A stretch of DNA of 11,138 bases from JBFELO01 sp041552055 (GCA_041552055.1 JBFELO010000147.1:1-11138); one strand, 5' to 3'; shown: positions 1 to 6,820, numbered from the stretch's first letter. Notes: a model not told the origin generated them from the sequence alone. Made by a program: numbers and translations.

Positions 1-290
1 CGCTTGTTATCCCTCAGTTGGACGTTTCCGGCAGAGCAGCCACCGCTGGCACAGCTGTTGGCCAGGGTCTGGTTTGCGGCGGGCGTGTCCTTCGGAAAGA
101 CGTCGCGCGCCAGGGCGAAGATCATCCCGGCCGGGTTGAACGCCCCCATCCGGTTGTAGGTGAGGACCTGGTCCATAGCCACGACGTTGGCGCTGACGTC
201 GCACTGCGCCGCCGCCGGAGCGGCCGGCAGCAACGTGAGCAGCGTGACGCCGATCATCAAAAACAGAGCGAACCTTCTGAGCGAGTACAT
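1..290 (-). CDS. 5' part of a secreted, probably multicopper-oxidase-like protein (runs off left edge)
   Basis: The open frame starts at ATG 290-288 and stays open for 96 codons to the left edge, so only the N terminus is present. The start is supported by AAGGAG at 296-301, 5 nt upstream. Residues 1-28 form a signal peptide: basic start (LRR), hydrophobic core, and an AAPAAAQ cleavage region, so the protein is exported. The mature part begins CDVSANVVAMDQ and continues with TYNRMGAFNPAGMIFALARD and a Cys-rich stretch (CASGGCSAGNVQLR). From memory this opening (NRxGAxxPxGMxxALxRDV, then GNVQLRxDKR) resembles the start of large bacterial multicopper oxidases annotated as copper oxidases or Mn oxidases. 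No copper-ligand motif lies inside the window, so this rests on N-terminal resemblance only. It is divergent from the histidine kinase gene. Confidence 0.55.
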   Translation of the reverse strand, partial: MYSLRRFALFLMIGVTLLTLLPAAPAAAQCDVSANVVAMDQVLTYNRMGAFNPAGMIFALARDVFPKDTPAANQTLANSCASGGCSAGNVQLRDNK

Positions 291-311
291 AACATCTCCT
301 TCCCTGGTTCC

Positions 312-338
312 AACATTCCGCAGAATCCGTGGAATGTT
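312..338. repeat. Inverted repeat AACATTCC / GGAATGTT in the leader of the left gene
   Basis: AACATTCC (312-319) and GGAATGTT (331-338) are perfect inverted copies with an 11-nt spacer. Their centres are 19 bp apart, close to two helical turns, which suits a dimeric regulator. The repeat sits 22-48 bp upstream of the left gene's start codon, just outside its ribosome binding site. It could equally form a weak leader hairpin. The binding protein is unknown. Confidence 0.4.
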
Positions 339-436
339 CATTCAAGGTTCAGGTTTTCCCACACGAGATGATGCGCCGTGGTCACGGTCACGACAACGGG
401 CGTCAGTCGCAGCTCAACGATCAGGAATTGGTCCTA

Positions 437-466
437 TTGACATGAGACCAAAGTCGGATGGACTTT
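437..466 (+). promoter_or_regulatory. Putative sigma-70 promoter with palindromic operator
   Basis: A consensus -35 box TTGACA is at 437-442. The window expected for the -10 (about 460-466) contains only a weak match, GACTTT at 461-466 (18-bp spacer). That hexamer is one arm of a perfect palindrome, AAAGTC-GGATG-GACTTT (450-466). A strong -35, poor -10 and overlapping palindrome suggest a regulated promoter for the kinase/regulator operon. The transcription start is not shown by the sequence. Confidence 0.45.
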
Positions 467-504
467 AGGCGCAGGATGCGAGAAAGTAGCTCAGAAGAAC
501 CGTC

Positions 505-1989
505 ATGATGATGAACCCACAGAATGCTGAATCGCCGGAGGGTTCGCGCTCGACGCTCACCTTGCGGCTGCCGTTCCTCCGGATCACACCGCTGGAAGCG
601 CTGCTGCTGATCTCCCTCGCGATCACGGTGATCGGAGTCGCGGTGATCGGCAAGCGTCTGGAACGAGTGGCGACGGCGGATACGCTGGGGAAAACGACAA
701 ACACGCTAGCCTTGTACGTCGACGACGTTTTGGAGTCGACGCTCGCGGGTGTCGACTCGACCGCGCTCGCCACCCTGAGCACCGACGCCATCGCCGAGCT
801 GGACCGCTCTCTGGACCGGATGACGGCGCGAGCCGACGTCGTCGGGCTCAAGCTCTGGAACGCCGACGGCAGGTTGATCTACGCCGAAGACTCCGCGCTT
901 ATCGGCCGGGTGTACACGGACCTCGGTGTCGAGACCGAGGAGGCGTGGGACGGCGACGTGACGTGGCGCATCTCCTCGCTCGAGGGTGTCGAGCATGCAA
1001 TGCTGCGGCAGAGCTGGGACAGATTGCTGGAGATCTCCACTCCGATCCAGATCGACGACGACCCGGAGGCAGACGTGGTTGCCGAGTTCTACTACCCGCT
1101 CGAGAGCCTCGAAGCGGAGATCGCCCTCACCAAGAAAAAATCCTGGCTGTTCATGATCGCCATCACATTTCCGTTGTACCTTGTACTCGCCGTGGCGGCC
1201 CGCAAGACAACGGCGACCATCTGGCGTCAACAGGACAAGCTGCAATCCCAGGTGGCGACCCTCAAAGAGCTGCTGGAGGACAACCGAACGCTTCACTCGA
1301 GGGTTCGGGCCGCCGCCATGCAGGCCACCGAGTTGAACGAACTGTTTCAGCGCCGGTTCGGCTCGGAGCTCCACGACGGTCCCGTTCAACACATCAGCTA
1401 CGCGCTGCTGCGGCTCGACGCCGTGCGCATCTGCTTCTCGGAGCGTTACGGGGAGATGCCGAACGACTGCGAATGCGCCGAGCAGCTCGAACGCATCCGG
1501 GGGGCGCTCCAGACCGGGATTACCGAGCTGCGGCAGCTGTCATCAGGGCTCGCCGGCGTCGACTTCAACGACGCCTCACTGGGGAGAGTGATCACCGCAG
1601 CGGTGAGTCAACACATCAGAAAGACCAAGACGCCGGTGGCGCTCGACGCCCGAGATCTTCCCGACGGTGTGCCGCTGGCCGTCAGAATCGCCGCCTACCG
1701 GTTTGTCCAGGAGTCTCTCAACAACGCGTTCCAGCACGGCGGCGCCGAGGGTCAGCGCGTGCGGGTGGACGGCAACGGCGACTCGTTGCTGATCGAGGTG
1801 TCAGACGACGGTCCGGGATTCGAACCCGAGGTCGCCTTGAAACGAGCCGGATGTCTCGGACTGAGGGGTCTCCGAGACCGAATCACAGTCCTTGGCGGGG
1901 ATTTCGACATCGACAGCAGTCGTGGAGTCGGTACGAAACTGACCGCTCGCCTTCCTTTGATTGAAGTAGATACTACCCATGCGATCTGA
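505..1989 (+). CDS. Membrane sensor histidine kinase, NarL-partner type (HisKA_3 / HATPase_c)
   Basis: This 494-residue protein has a TM helix at about 28-50, an extracytoplasmic sensor region at about 51-212, a second TM helix at about 213-232 and a coiled coil at about 240-280. A HisKA_3 dimerisation domain follows, with phosphoacceptor His290 in ELHDGPVQ. The C-terminal ATPase domain has an N-box (QESLNNAFQHGG, 402-413), a G1 box (DDGPGF, 434-439) and a G2-like GLRGLRDRI. The sensor region matches no family I can name; its LWNADGRLIYAED stretch recalls PAS/Cache-like folds. Three cysteines (310, 322, 324) lie in the loop after the His helix. The start is one of three successive ATGs (505, 508, 511) with only a weak ribosome site. 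The gene overlaps the response regulator by 11 bp, so the two should be co-translated and act as a pair. Confidence 0.93.
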   Translation: MMMNPQNAESPEGSRSTLTLRLPFLRITPLEALLLISLAITVIGVAVIGKRLERVATADTLGKTTNTLALYVDDVLESTLAGVDSTALATLSTDAIAELDRSLDRMTARADVVGLKLWNADGRLIYAEDSALIGRVYTDLGVETEEAWDGDVTWRISSLEGVEHAMLRQSWDRLLEISTPIQIDDDPEADVVAEFYYPLESLEAEIALTKKKSWLFMIAITFPLYLVLAVAARKTTATIWRQQDKLQSQVATLKELLEDNRTLHSRVRAAAMQATELNELFQRRFGSELHDGPVQHISYALLRLDAVRICFSERYGEMPNDCECAEQLERIRGALQTGITELRQLSSGLAGVDFNDASLGRVITAAVSQHIRKTKTPVALDARDLPDGVPLAVRIAAYRFVQESLNNAFQHGGAEGQRVRVDGNGDSLLIEVSDDGPGFEPEVALKRAGCLGLRGLRDRITVLGGDFDIDSSRGVGTKLTARLPLIEVDTTHAI

Positions 1990-2638
1990 GATTTCTGTTG
2001 TCGTCATCGACGATCACCCGTTGTTCCGACGAGGCGTGGTCGAGACCATCACTGCCGAGCCCGACATGAGGGTCGTCGGCGAGGCAGCGACCACGGACGA
2101 TGCTGTCGCCACGACACAGACCACCCGGCCGGACGTCGTCCTGCTCGACCTCGGTATTCCGGGTGATGGCCTAGAGGCAGCGCGGCTGATCAGCGACCAT
2201 CTCCCGTCGACACGAATCGTGATCCTGACGGCCTCTGAAGCCCAACACCATGTCGATCGGGCGCTCGAGATCGGCGCCAAAGCGTACGTCATAAAGGGCG
2301 TGTCCGCCGACGAGCTGGTGAAGGTCATTCGCGGCGTTGCAGGGGGCGAGGCATACGTCACGCCGTCGCTGGCCGCCGCCGTGCTGATGGAACGAAGAGT
2401 CGCGCCTCTGGGCCGCTCACGGTCCGACCCTGTCGGCGATCTCACGCCGCGCGAGCACGAGGTCCTCGAGCTAGTAGCAGAGGCTCTCAGCAACAAGGAG
2501 ATCGGCGCTCGGCTGTCGATCACCGAGAAGACCGTCAAGCACCACGTCACGAACATTCTGGACAAGCTCCAGGCCCGCAACCGCGTCGAGGCCGCCCTAC
2601 GCGCTCAGAGTGAGATCACGCGCGGCAGGAATGGGTGA
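1979..2638 (+). CDS. NarL/FixJ-family response regulator (receiver + LuxR HTH)
   Basis: This 219-residue cytoplasmic transcription factor should be phosphorylated by the kinase encoded just upstream. The receiver domain (about 5-122) has the acidic pair Asp11/Asp12, phosphoacceptor Asp57 (VVLLDLGIPG), Thr84 (VILTAS) and Lys106 (YVIKG), so all catalytic positions are intact. A linker of about 25 residues leads to a LuxR-type helix-turn-helix at about 153-210, with LTPREHEVLELVAEALSN and the recognition-helix region ITEKTVKHHVTNIL. Its ATG lies inside the last codons of the kinase gene (11-bp overlap), indicating translational coupling. Targets are unknown; both flanking promoter regions are candidates. 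Confidence 0.96.
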   Translation: MRSEISVVVIDDHPLFRRGVVETITAEPDMRVVGEAATTDDAVATTQTTRPDVVLLDLGIPGDGLEAARLISDHLPSTRIVILTASEAQHHVDRALEIGAKAYVIKGVSADELVKVIRGVAGGEAYVTPSLAAAVLMERRVAPLGRSRSDPVGDLTPREHEVLELVAEALSNKEIGARLSITEKTVKHHVTNILDKLQARNRVEAALRAQSEITRGRNG

Positions 2639-2812
2639 CCGTGGTGTCGACCGGCGTGAGGCGTTGGATTTCCGAACGCAGGCGGTCTGGCCTCCGCCGC
2701 GCGAGGTCGTCGCCCCCATTGCCACGGCCAACCGGTCCTCACCGCACTCGAGGTCCACGTGCATAATGGGGGTGGGTCAGAGCACGCCGAGACCCTGAAG
2801 GAGACCCCGACG
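2639..2812 (+). other. Intergenic stretch before the PAS gene
   Basis: These 174 bp have no convincing gene. An open frame from 2610 (62 codons) has no ribosome site and no recognisable content. The PAS gene may have its own promoter here, because the gap is wide compared with the kinase/regulator overlap, but I see no clear -35/-10 pair. GGCGG/CCGCC arms near 2682-2701 form only a 5-bp stem. Confidence 0.4.
2798..2803 (+). promoter_or_regulatory. Ribosome binding site deciding the PAS gene start
   Basis: AAGGAG lies 9 nt before the ATG at 2813. The in-frame ATG at 2759 would add 18 residues that read through this site and has no ribosome site of its own. Confidence 0.75.
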
Positions 2813-3598
2813 ATGACGGATCCCGAGCTCTCGACAAACAACCACGTGGACGTCGTGGGATCGCCGCCCCCCAGAAGCGACAGAATGCCGAGCCCGGGAC
2901 GTCTCTGGCTGATCACCACGCTCACGGTGTTTGCGGGCGAGATGATCGTGATGATCATCCTGTCGGCCCTGCCGCCGCTTCCGGTGCTCGCGGAAGCGAT
3001 GCTCGACGGGCTCATGATCACCGCGATTGCCACCCCGGCCCTGTACTTCTTTCTGTATCGACCCATGGATCGGCACATCGCGGAGCGAAAGGCCGCCGAG
3101 GACGCGTTGCACCAGCTGAACGACCAGCTCGAGCAGCGGGTCGAGGACCGGACCGAGGACCTCGCGAAAGCAAACGAGCAGCTCGAGCGCGAGATCGAGG
3201 AGCGGCGCCAGTCGCAGCACGATCTGCTCAAGACCAACGAGTTCGTGCAAAACGTCGTCGAGTCGGCTCCTTGCATGCTGCTGATCTTCGACGCCGACTC
3301 CATGAGCTGCAGCTACGTCAACGCCGCAGTCGCCGAGCTGTTGGGGTACACGCCGGATCAGGTCAAGCTCGCCGACGGGGGTTTCTTCGCACAGATCCTC
3401 GAGGAGGAGGACCGGTCTCGGCTCGACGAGATCATCCTCAGCTTCAGCCAGGAGGAGCCGCAGCCGGTCGTCACGCGCTTCGACCTGAGGGACGCCCGAG
3501 GGGAGCGTCGGCCGTGTCGCGTGCGGTTGTCCGTGTTCTCGACCACCCCCCTCACCGAACCAGAGCTGATTCTCTTGTCGGCGATCGATCTCAGCTGA
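2813..3598 (+). CDS. Two-TM membrane protein with coiled coil and C-terminal PAS domain, no output domain
   Basis: This 261-residue protein has a polar N terminus (1-30) and two TM helices at about 31-53 and 61-83. A charged coiled coil follows at about 88-140 (ERKAAEDALHQLNDQLEQRV, then EDLAKANEQLEREIEERR), then a PAS domain at about 141-260 (NEFVQNVVESAPCMLLIFDA, later NAAVAELLGY and FFAQILEEEDRSRL). The order TM hairpin, coiled coil, PAS is normally followed by a kinase, GGDEF or phosphatase domain. Here the frame stops right after the PAS fold, with TGA at 3596-3598. It lies 174 bp after the response regulator on the same strand, so it may feed into that system as an accessory sensor or be a truncated kinase. 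No enzymatic motif is present. Confidence 0.85.
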   Translation: MTDPELSTNNHVDVVGSPPPRSDRMPSPGRLWLITTLTVFAGEMIVMIILSALPPLPVLAEAMLDGLMITAIATPALYFFLYRPMDRHIAERKAAEDALHQLNDQLEQRVEDRTEDLAKANEQLEREIEERRQSQHDLLKTNEFVQNVVESAPCMLLIFDADSMSCSYVNAAVAELLGYTPDQVKLADGGFFAQILEEEDRSRLDEIILSFSQEEPQPVVTRFDLRDARGERRPCRVRLSVFSTTPLTEPELILLSAIDLS

Positions 3599-3721
3599 GA
3601 CTGCACGTAGTCCGTCGCCCGTTCCTGCAATTTCCATAGCGCCGGCAGCGCGCCCTTCTGCAGGGGAAAAAAGAGCGGGTCACCGGAGTGACCCGCCGCA
3701 AAAGTCGTCGTCGACAACGGC
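3599..3721. other. Convergent intergenic region
   Basis: The PAS gene (plus) and the CHRD gene (minus) face each other across 123 bp. Besides the terminator at 3667-3696, no gene or other signal is visible. Confidence 0.5.
3667..3696 (-). terminator. Intrinsic terminator of the CHRD/cytochrome gene
   Basis: A perfect 9-bp stem (GCGGGTCAC 3675-3683 with GTGACCCGC 3688-3696) closes on the tetraloop CGGA. Read on the minus strand, the stem is followed by CTC and a run of six T (3672-3667), which is a classical Rho-independent terminator 26 bp past the CHRD gene's stop codon. On the plus strand only AAAAG follows, so it should end plus transcripts poorly. Confidence 0.85.
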
Positions 3722-5878
3722 TCAGTTGTCGGGTGCGCCGTCCTCGATCCAGTCGCGCAGGAGGTCGATCAGCTCCGCGCTCAGCGCCGGACCACCCAAC
3801 GGCATCCGACTCCCGCTGATCGAGCTGTCCCCGGTGACCTTGAGGTACAGGTAGCTCTCGGACGGCTCGCCCGGCTCGATCCGGTCCCTGCTGGACTGTT
3901 CGACCGACATCACGTTCACGATGTTCCCGTACGCCGCGCCGGCGCTCAGGTTCAAACCGCTCGCCTGGGAGCCGCTGCTGTGGCAGCCGGAGAGCGCGCA
4001 GCTGGGCGTGAAGATCTCGTTCTGAACCGCGGTGAACGTCGCTATTCTGCCGCCCCCCTCCACCGTGATCGTCCTGGTGTCTGGGCTCGGATCTGAGGCG
4101 CCGTTGGAGTCGGTGACGGTGAAGGTCACCGTGTAGCTTCCCGAGTCCGTGTAGGTGTGGGCTCCCGGCGAGAGATCCATCGAGGTGATGCCGTCACCGA
4201 AGTCCCACAGGTAGGTCATGTCGTCGCCGTCCGGATCGTCCGCCGTACCCTCGAAGACGACCGACTCGTCCTCGGAGATCGTGACGTCACCGGTCGGAGA
4301 GGTAATGGTTCCGTCAGGCGGTCGGTTTTCGGCCTCGGGGGGCGCCAGCGGCACCGAGAACGGGACCGGAGACACGTAGATCGGGTCGTTGGTCACGTTG
4401 TCGACCACCGACGCGTACATCAGCACCGGAGCCGAGGCCGAGTACGTCACCGTGAAATCGTCGACGGTCCGCTCGGGCGATGGAACCGAAGGGATCATCC
4501 GAAACACCCCGGTCACGTCGTTGGAGTACGGCGCCAGGGTCATGGTGTCGGATCCCATCATCACGCCGCCCACGCTCCACGCGTCGAGGGTTACATCGAC
4601 CGAGAACGGGTTGGGGTTGAAGTAGCCGAGGTTGGTGCGGAAGCCCGCGGCCTGGCTCGCCGGCCGGTTCGAAAGCAGCACCAGGGCGCCCGATGTGGGC
4701 ATCCCGGTAAGCGTCGACGACAGGATGTTCTGGCCGAAGGTACCGCCGATCTCCGGGTTGTCGCGCTGGTCGTTGAAGATCTTCGCGGCTCCGACGAACG
4801 GCTCGCTCCCGAGCACCCGCATGGCGCCGTTGCCGTCGGCGCTGAACAAGGTGCTCACCGCATCGTCGATCACGGCGGTGCTGCCGGCTCCGATCCCGAC
4901 CTCGACGGTCTGATCCGGCGCGGTCAGCCCATCGTCGTTGGATGGATACCACTCGGCGTACACCACCACGTCCTCGTCGCTGCCGCTCAGCAGCCGTACA
5001 GACGTACCAAACTCACTGCCCGCCTGCCCTTTCACTCGAGATACTGCCGCGAACGACACCACCGTCTCGGTTGCCCTGAGCTGGCCGCGGACCGCGCCGG
5101 TGGGAAAATCGGGGTTGTGCACGTTGAAGTAGAACCGGTCCGGCGCTCCGAGGATCTCTGCGGCGAGGTCCTCGTCGACGGCGACGGAGCCGGTCGCGAC
5201 GCCGTCTGAAAAGGCAACGTCGAAGCCGACCGCGACACCGCCGTTCTCTGCCGCCGACCCGCGGTGGATGTGGGCCGCGGTCGGGTCCGCGATGTCCTCG
5301 ACGGCGAGAAAGTAGTGTGCCGTGCCGTCATCGAACGCGACCGCGCCGAAGCCGGTGCCGTCCGGATCCCCGGGGTTGTCGACCTCACGGGTGCCACGCA
5401 GGGTTCCGGCGAGGGCGTGGGCCGAGGCGCCGCTCCCGAGCACCTGGGCGCGCACCGCGCCGGTGGGGTGGTCGGGATTGTGCACGTTGAAGTGGAACGC
5501 GGCCGGTTCGTCCAAGACGCTGGCGATGGCCGCGCTGTCGACCGCGACGCTGCCAGTCGCCACATAGGTGTCGGAGTCGACCTCCGTGAACGTGGCGCTG
5601 AAGTCGATCGCGATGCCACCGTTGGTTCCGGCGAATCCGCCGTGGATGTGGGCCGCGGTCGGTTCCGAAAGGTCGGTCACCCACAGGTGGTACCAGACCG
5701 TGCCGTCACCCAGTCCGACGACGCCGACCCCCCAGCCGTCCTCGTCGCCCGGGCTCCCCACCTCGTTGGCGCCGGAGAGATGGGCGGCGAACCACCTGGT
5801 CTGGGCGAGCGCGGGCTGCGCGGCGAGCAGACCGCAGACACAGATGAGCGTTGCCACGATGCGTGTTCGAGTCCTCAT
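3722..5878 (-). CDS. Secreted CHRD-CHRD-PKD-cytochrome c-like fusion protein
   Basis: Start ATG 5878-5876 is chosen because AAGGAG (5886-5891) lies 7 nt upstream; the in-frame ATG at 5902 would place that site inside the gene. The product has 718 residues. A signal peptide spans 1-25 (RTRTR start, hydrophobic core, ALAQ). Two CHRD domains follow (about 27-147 and 150-268), each with a TAAHIH motif and an F-NVHNPD-PTGAVR motif. A region at about 275-505 has no named domain that I recognise; its RVKGQAGSEFGTSVRLL opening recalls a domain common in secreted proteins of environmental bacteria. A PKD domain is at about 515-606 (YLWDFGDG, HTYTDSGSYTVTFTVTD). The C terminus (612-718) is cytochrome c-like: Cys627-X4-Cys632-His633, likely distal Met692 in RMPLGGPALS, and a terminal DLLRDWIEDGAPDN helix. 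It probably acts as an exported redox or surface protein; its partner is unknown. Confidence 0.85.
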   Translation of the reverse strand: MRTRTRIVATLICVCGLLAAQPALAQTRWFAAHLSGANEVGSPGDEDGWGVGVVGLGDGTVWYHLWVTDLSEPTAAHIHGGFAGTNGGIAIDFSATFTEVDSDTYVATGSVAVDSAAIASVLDEPAAFHFNVHNPDHPTGAVRAQVLGSGASAHALAGTLRGTREVDNPGDPDGTGFGAVAFDDGTAHYFLAVEDIADPTAAHIHRGSAAENGGVAVGFDVAFSDGVATGSVAVDEDLAAEILGAPDRFYFNVHNPDFPTGAVRGQLRATETVVSFAAVSRVKGQAGSEFGTSVRLLSGSDEDVVVYAEWYPSNDDGLTAPDQTVEVGIGAGSTAVIDDAVSTLFSADGNGAMRVLGSEPFVGAAKIFNDQRDNPEIGGTFGQNILSSTLTGMPTSGALVLLSNRPASQAAGFRTNLGYFNPNPFSVDVTLDAWSVGGVMMGSDTMTLAPYSNDVTGVFRMIPSVPSPERTVDDFTVTYSASAPVLMYASVVDNVTNDPIYVSPVPFSVPLAPPEAENRPPDGTITSPTGDVTISEDESVVFEGTADDPDGDDMTYLWDFGDGITSMDLSPGAHTYTDSGSYTVTFTVTDSNGASDPSPDTRTITVEGGGRIATFTAVQNEIFTPSCALSGCHSSGSQASGLNLSAGAAYGNIVNVMSVEQSSRDRIEPGEPSESYLYLKVTGDSSISGSRMPLGGPALSAELIDLLRDWIEDGAPDN
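5075..5800 (-). repeat. Tandem CHRD-domain duplication visible in the DNA
   Basis: The two CHRD domains are encoded by related DNA. For example, a 21-bp stretch beginning GTGGATGTGGGCC is identical at 5264-5284 and 5642-5662 (378 bp, or 126 codons, apart). A TTGTGCACGTTGAAGT stretch recurs at 5115 and 5478. This is an internal domain duplication that has since diverged. Confidence 0.7.
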
Positions 5879-6151
5879 GTCGTTTCTCCTTTCATCGTTC
5901 ATTCGTCAACTCTCATAGACGCGCGCGCCCGTGTGCAGTGCTCCGTCGCATTGCCCCACCGGACGCCGACACGTCCGCTCTCCTGCAGCTTCAGCGCTCG
6001 CGGATCGGTCGATAGGCGTCGTTTGGCCATCACTCATTCAATGTTGATCCTCAGGAAATCGATACACGGTTTCAGTAACTTTTATCACCGCCATCATATT
6101 TCCGACCTCCTCCAGAAAATTTCACGGGCCACGTTTTGGTATCGTGGCCGC
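5879..6151. promoter_or_regulatory. Divergent control region between the CHRD gene and the Crp/Fnr gene
   Basis: The 273 bp hold the promoters of two divergent genes. The right half (about 6030-6125) is clearly more AT-rich than its surroundings, as expected for promoter DNA. A long open frame crosses it on the plus strand into the Crp/Fnr gene, but its upstream part is antisense to the CHRD gene and not protein-like. I find no textbook FNR or CRP box. Confidence 0.5.
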
Positions 6152-6154
6152 GTG
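6123..6154 (+). promoter_or_regulatory. Inverted repeat ending on the GTG start codon of the Crp/Fnr gene
   Basis: GGCCACG (6127-6133) and CGTGGCC (6143-6149) pair perfectly around a 9-nt loop. CACG (6123-6126) can extend the stem with CGTG (6151-6154) across one unpaired G. The right arm contains the GTG start. Inside the loop and right arm, TGG-TATCGT (6137-6145) looks like an extended -10 box placed so that a transcript would begin at or near the GTG. The element may be an operator for autoregulation, an RNA hairpin over the start, or both. Confidence 0.45.
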
Positions 6155-6820
6155 ATCCACGAGGAGTCCTACCTGCGCAGCGCCACGACCTTCCCCGTGC
6201 TCGCCGAGCTCGAATCCGGCCATCGGGAGGCTGTGCTTTCCGAGGGTGCCAACGTCCGGTTCGAAAGGGGCAGCCTGCTGTTCGACGTGGGCCAGGAGTG
6301 CGAGGGGCTCGGGCTGGTGCTGGAGGGTTCCGTGCGCGTCAGCTGTCTGAGCGAGGGCGGCCGTGAGATCGTGCTCTACCGGGTCCGGCCCGGTCAGACC
6401 TGCACCATCACCGCCAGCTGCCTGGTTTCGGAGCAGCCTTTTGCAGCCCGCGGCGTCGTCGAGGAGAACACGACCGGCTTGTTCATCCCGAGTTCGACGT
6501 TCCGTCGGCTGCTGCGCGAGTCGAACCCGTTCCGAAATTTCGTGCTCGGGATCTTTACCGCCCGTATCGATCACCTGATGGAGCTGATCAACCAGGTCGC
6601 CTTCAACAAGCTCGACGAGCGCATCGCCGCCCGACTGCTGGAGCTCGGCCCGATGCTGCACATGACCCATCAGGACCTCGCCGACGAGGTCGGCAGTACC
6701 CGCGAGATGGTGTCCCGCATCCTCGAGTCGTTTGCCGACCGCGGGCTGGTCGTGCTGAGCCGCAGGAGGATCGAGGTTCCCGATCTCGAGGCACTACGCA
6801 ACGCGCTCGGCCAACGGTGA
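6152..6820 (+). CDS. Crp/Fnr-family transcription regulator
   Basis: From GTG 6152 the product is 222 residues, the usual Crp/Fnr length. The N-terminal cyclic-nucleotide-binding-like beta-roll covers about 14-130 (GSLLFDVGQECEGLGLVLEG). A long dimerisation helix runs at about 125-150. The winged helix-turn-helix is at about 160-208 (THQDLADEVGSTREMVSRIL, then GLVVLSRRRIEV). There is no N-terminal Cys cluster, so it is not a classical [4Fe-4S] FNR. It has Cys50, Cys65, Cys84 and Cys90 inside the sensor domain. No ribosome site precedes the GTG, so it may be translated from a leaderless mRNA. It lies 69 bp upstream of the DUF2892 gene, probably in one transcript, and is divergent from the CHRD/cytochrome gene, which it may control. 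The start is less certain than the family. Confidence 0.9.
   Translation: MIHEESYLRSATTFPVLAELESGHREAVLSEGANVRFERGSLLFDVGQECEGLGLVLEGSVRVSCLSEGGREIVLYRVRPGQTCTITASCLVSEQPFAARGVVEENTTGLFIPSSTFRRLLRESNPFRNFVLGIFTARIDHLMELINQVAFNKLDERIAARLLELGPMLHMTHQDLADEVGSTREMVSRILESFADRGLVVLSRRRIEVPDLEALRNALGQR

Larger units (their letters stand above)
291..504. promoter_or_regulatory. Divergent intergenic control region
   Basis: About 214 bp separate the exported-protein gene (minus) from the histidine kinase (plus), so both promoters should lie here. It holds an 8-bp inverted repeat near the left gene (312-338) and a TTGACA box plus a 17-bp palindrome near the right gene (437-466). I see no credible small gene in it. 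Confidence 0.6.

Noticed and set aside
945..1964. Plus-strand open frame of 339 codons within the kinase gene
   Set aside because: It lies in another frame of a clear histidine kinase; its Arg/Ala-rich composition is typical of a shadow frame.
2682..2701. Terminator after the response regulator
   Set aside because: The stem is only 5 bp (GGCGG/CCGCC) with an 8-nt loop and no T run.
2610..2798. 62-codon open frame between the response regulator and the PAS gene
   Set aside because: No ribosome site, no recognisable feature, and an overlap with the end of the response regulator gene.
4157..5209. Long plus-strand open frame of 350 codons
   Set aside because: It is antisense to the CHRD gene, is rich in Arg, Gly, Val and His as expected for a GC-rich shadow frame, and has no domain or ribosome site.
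6030..6125. FNR or CRP box in the AT-rich divergent region
   Set aside because: TTGAT at 6044 has no matching ATCAA at the right distance, and no TGTGA-N6-TCACA is present.
5264..6151. N-terminal extension of the Crp/Fnr open frame
   Set aside because: The upstream 296 codons are mostly antisense to the CHRD gene and not protein-like; Crp/Fnr proteins are about 220-230 residues, matching the GTG at 6152.
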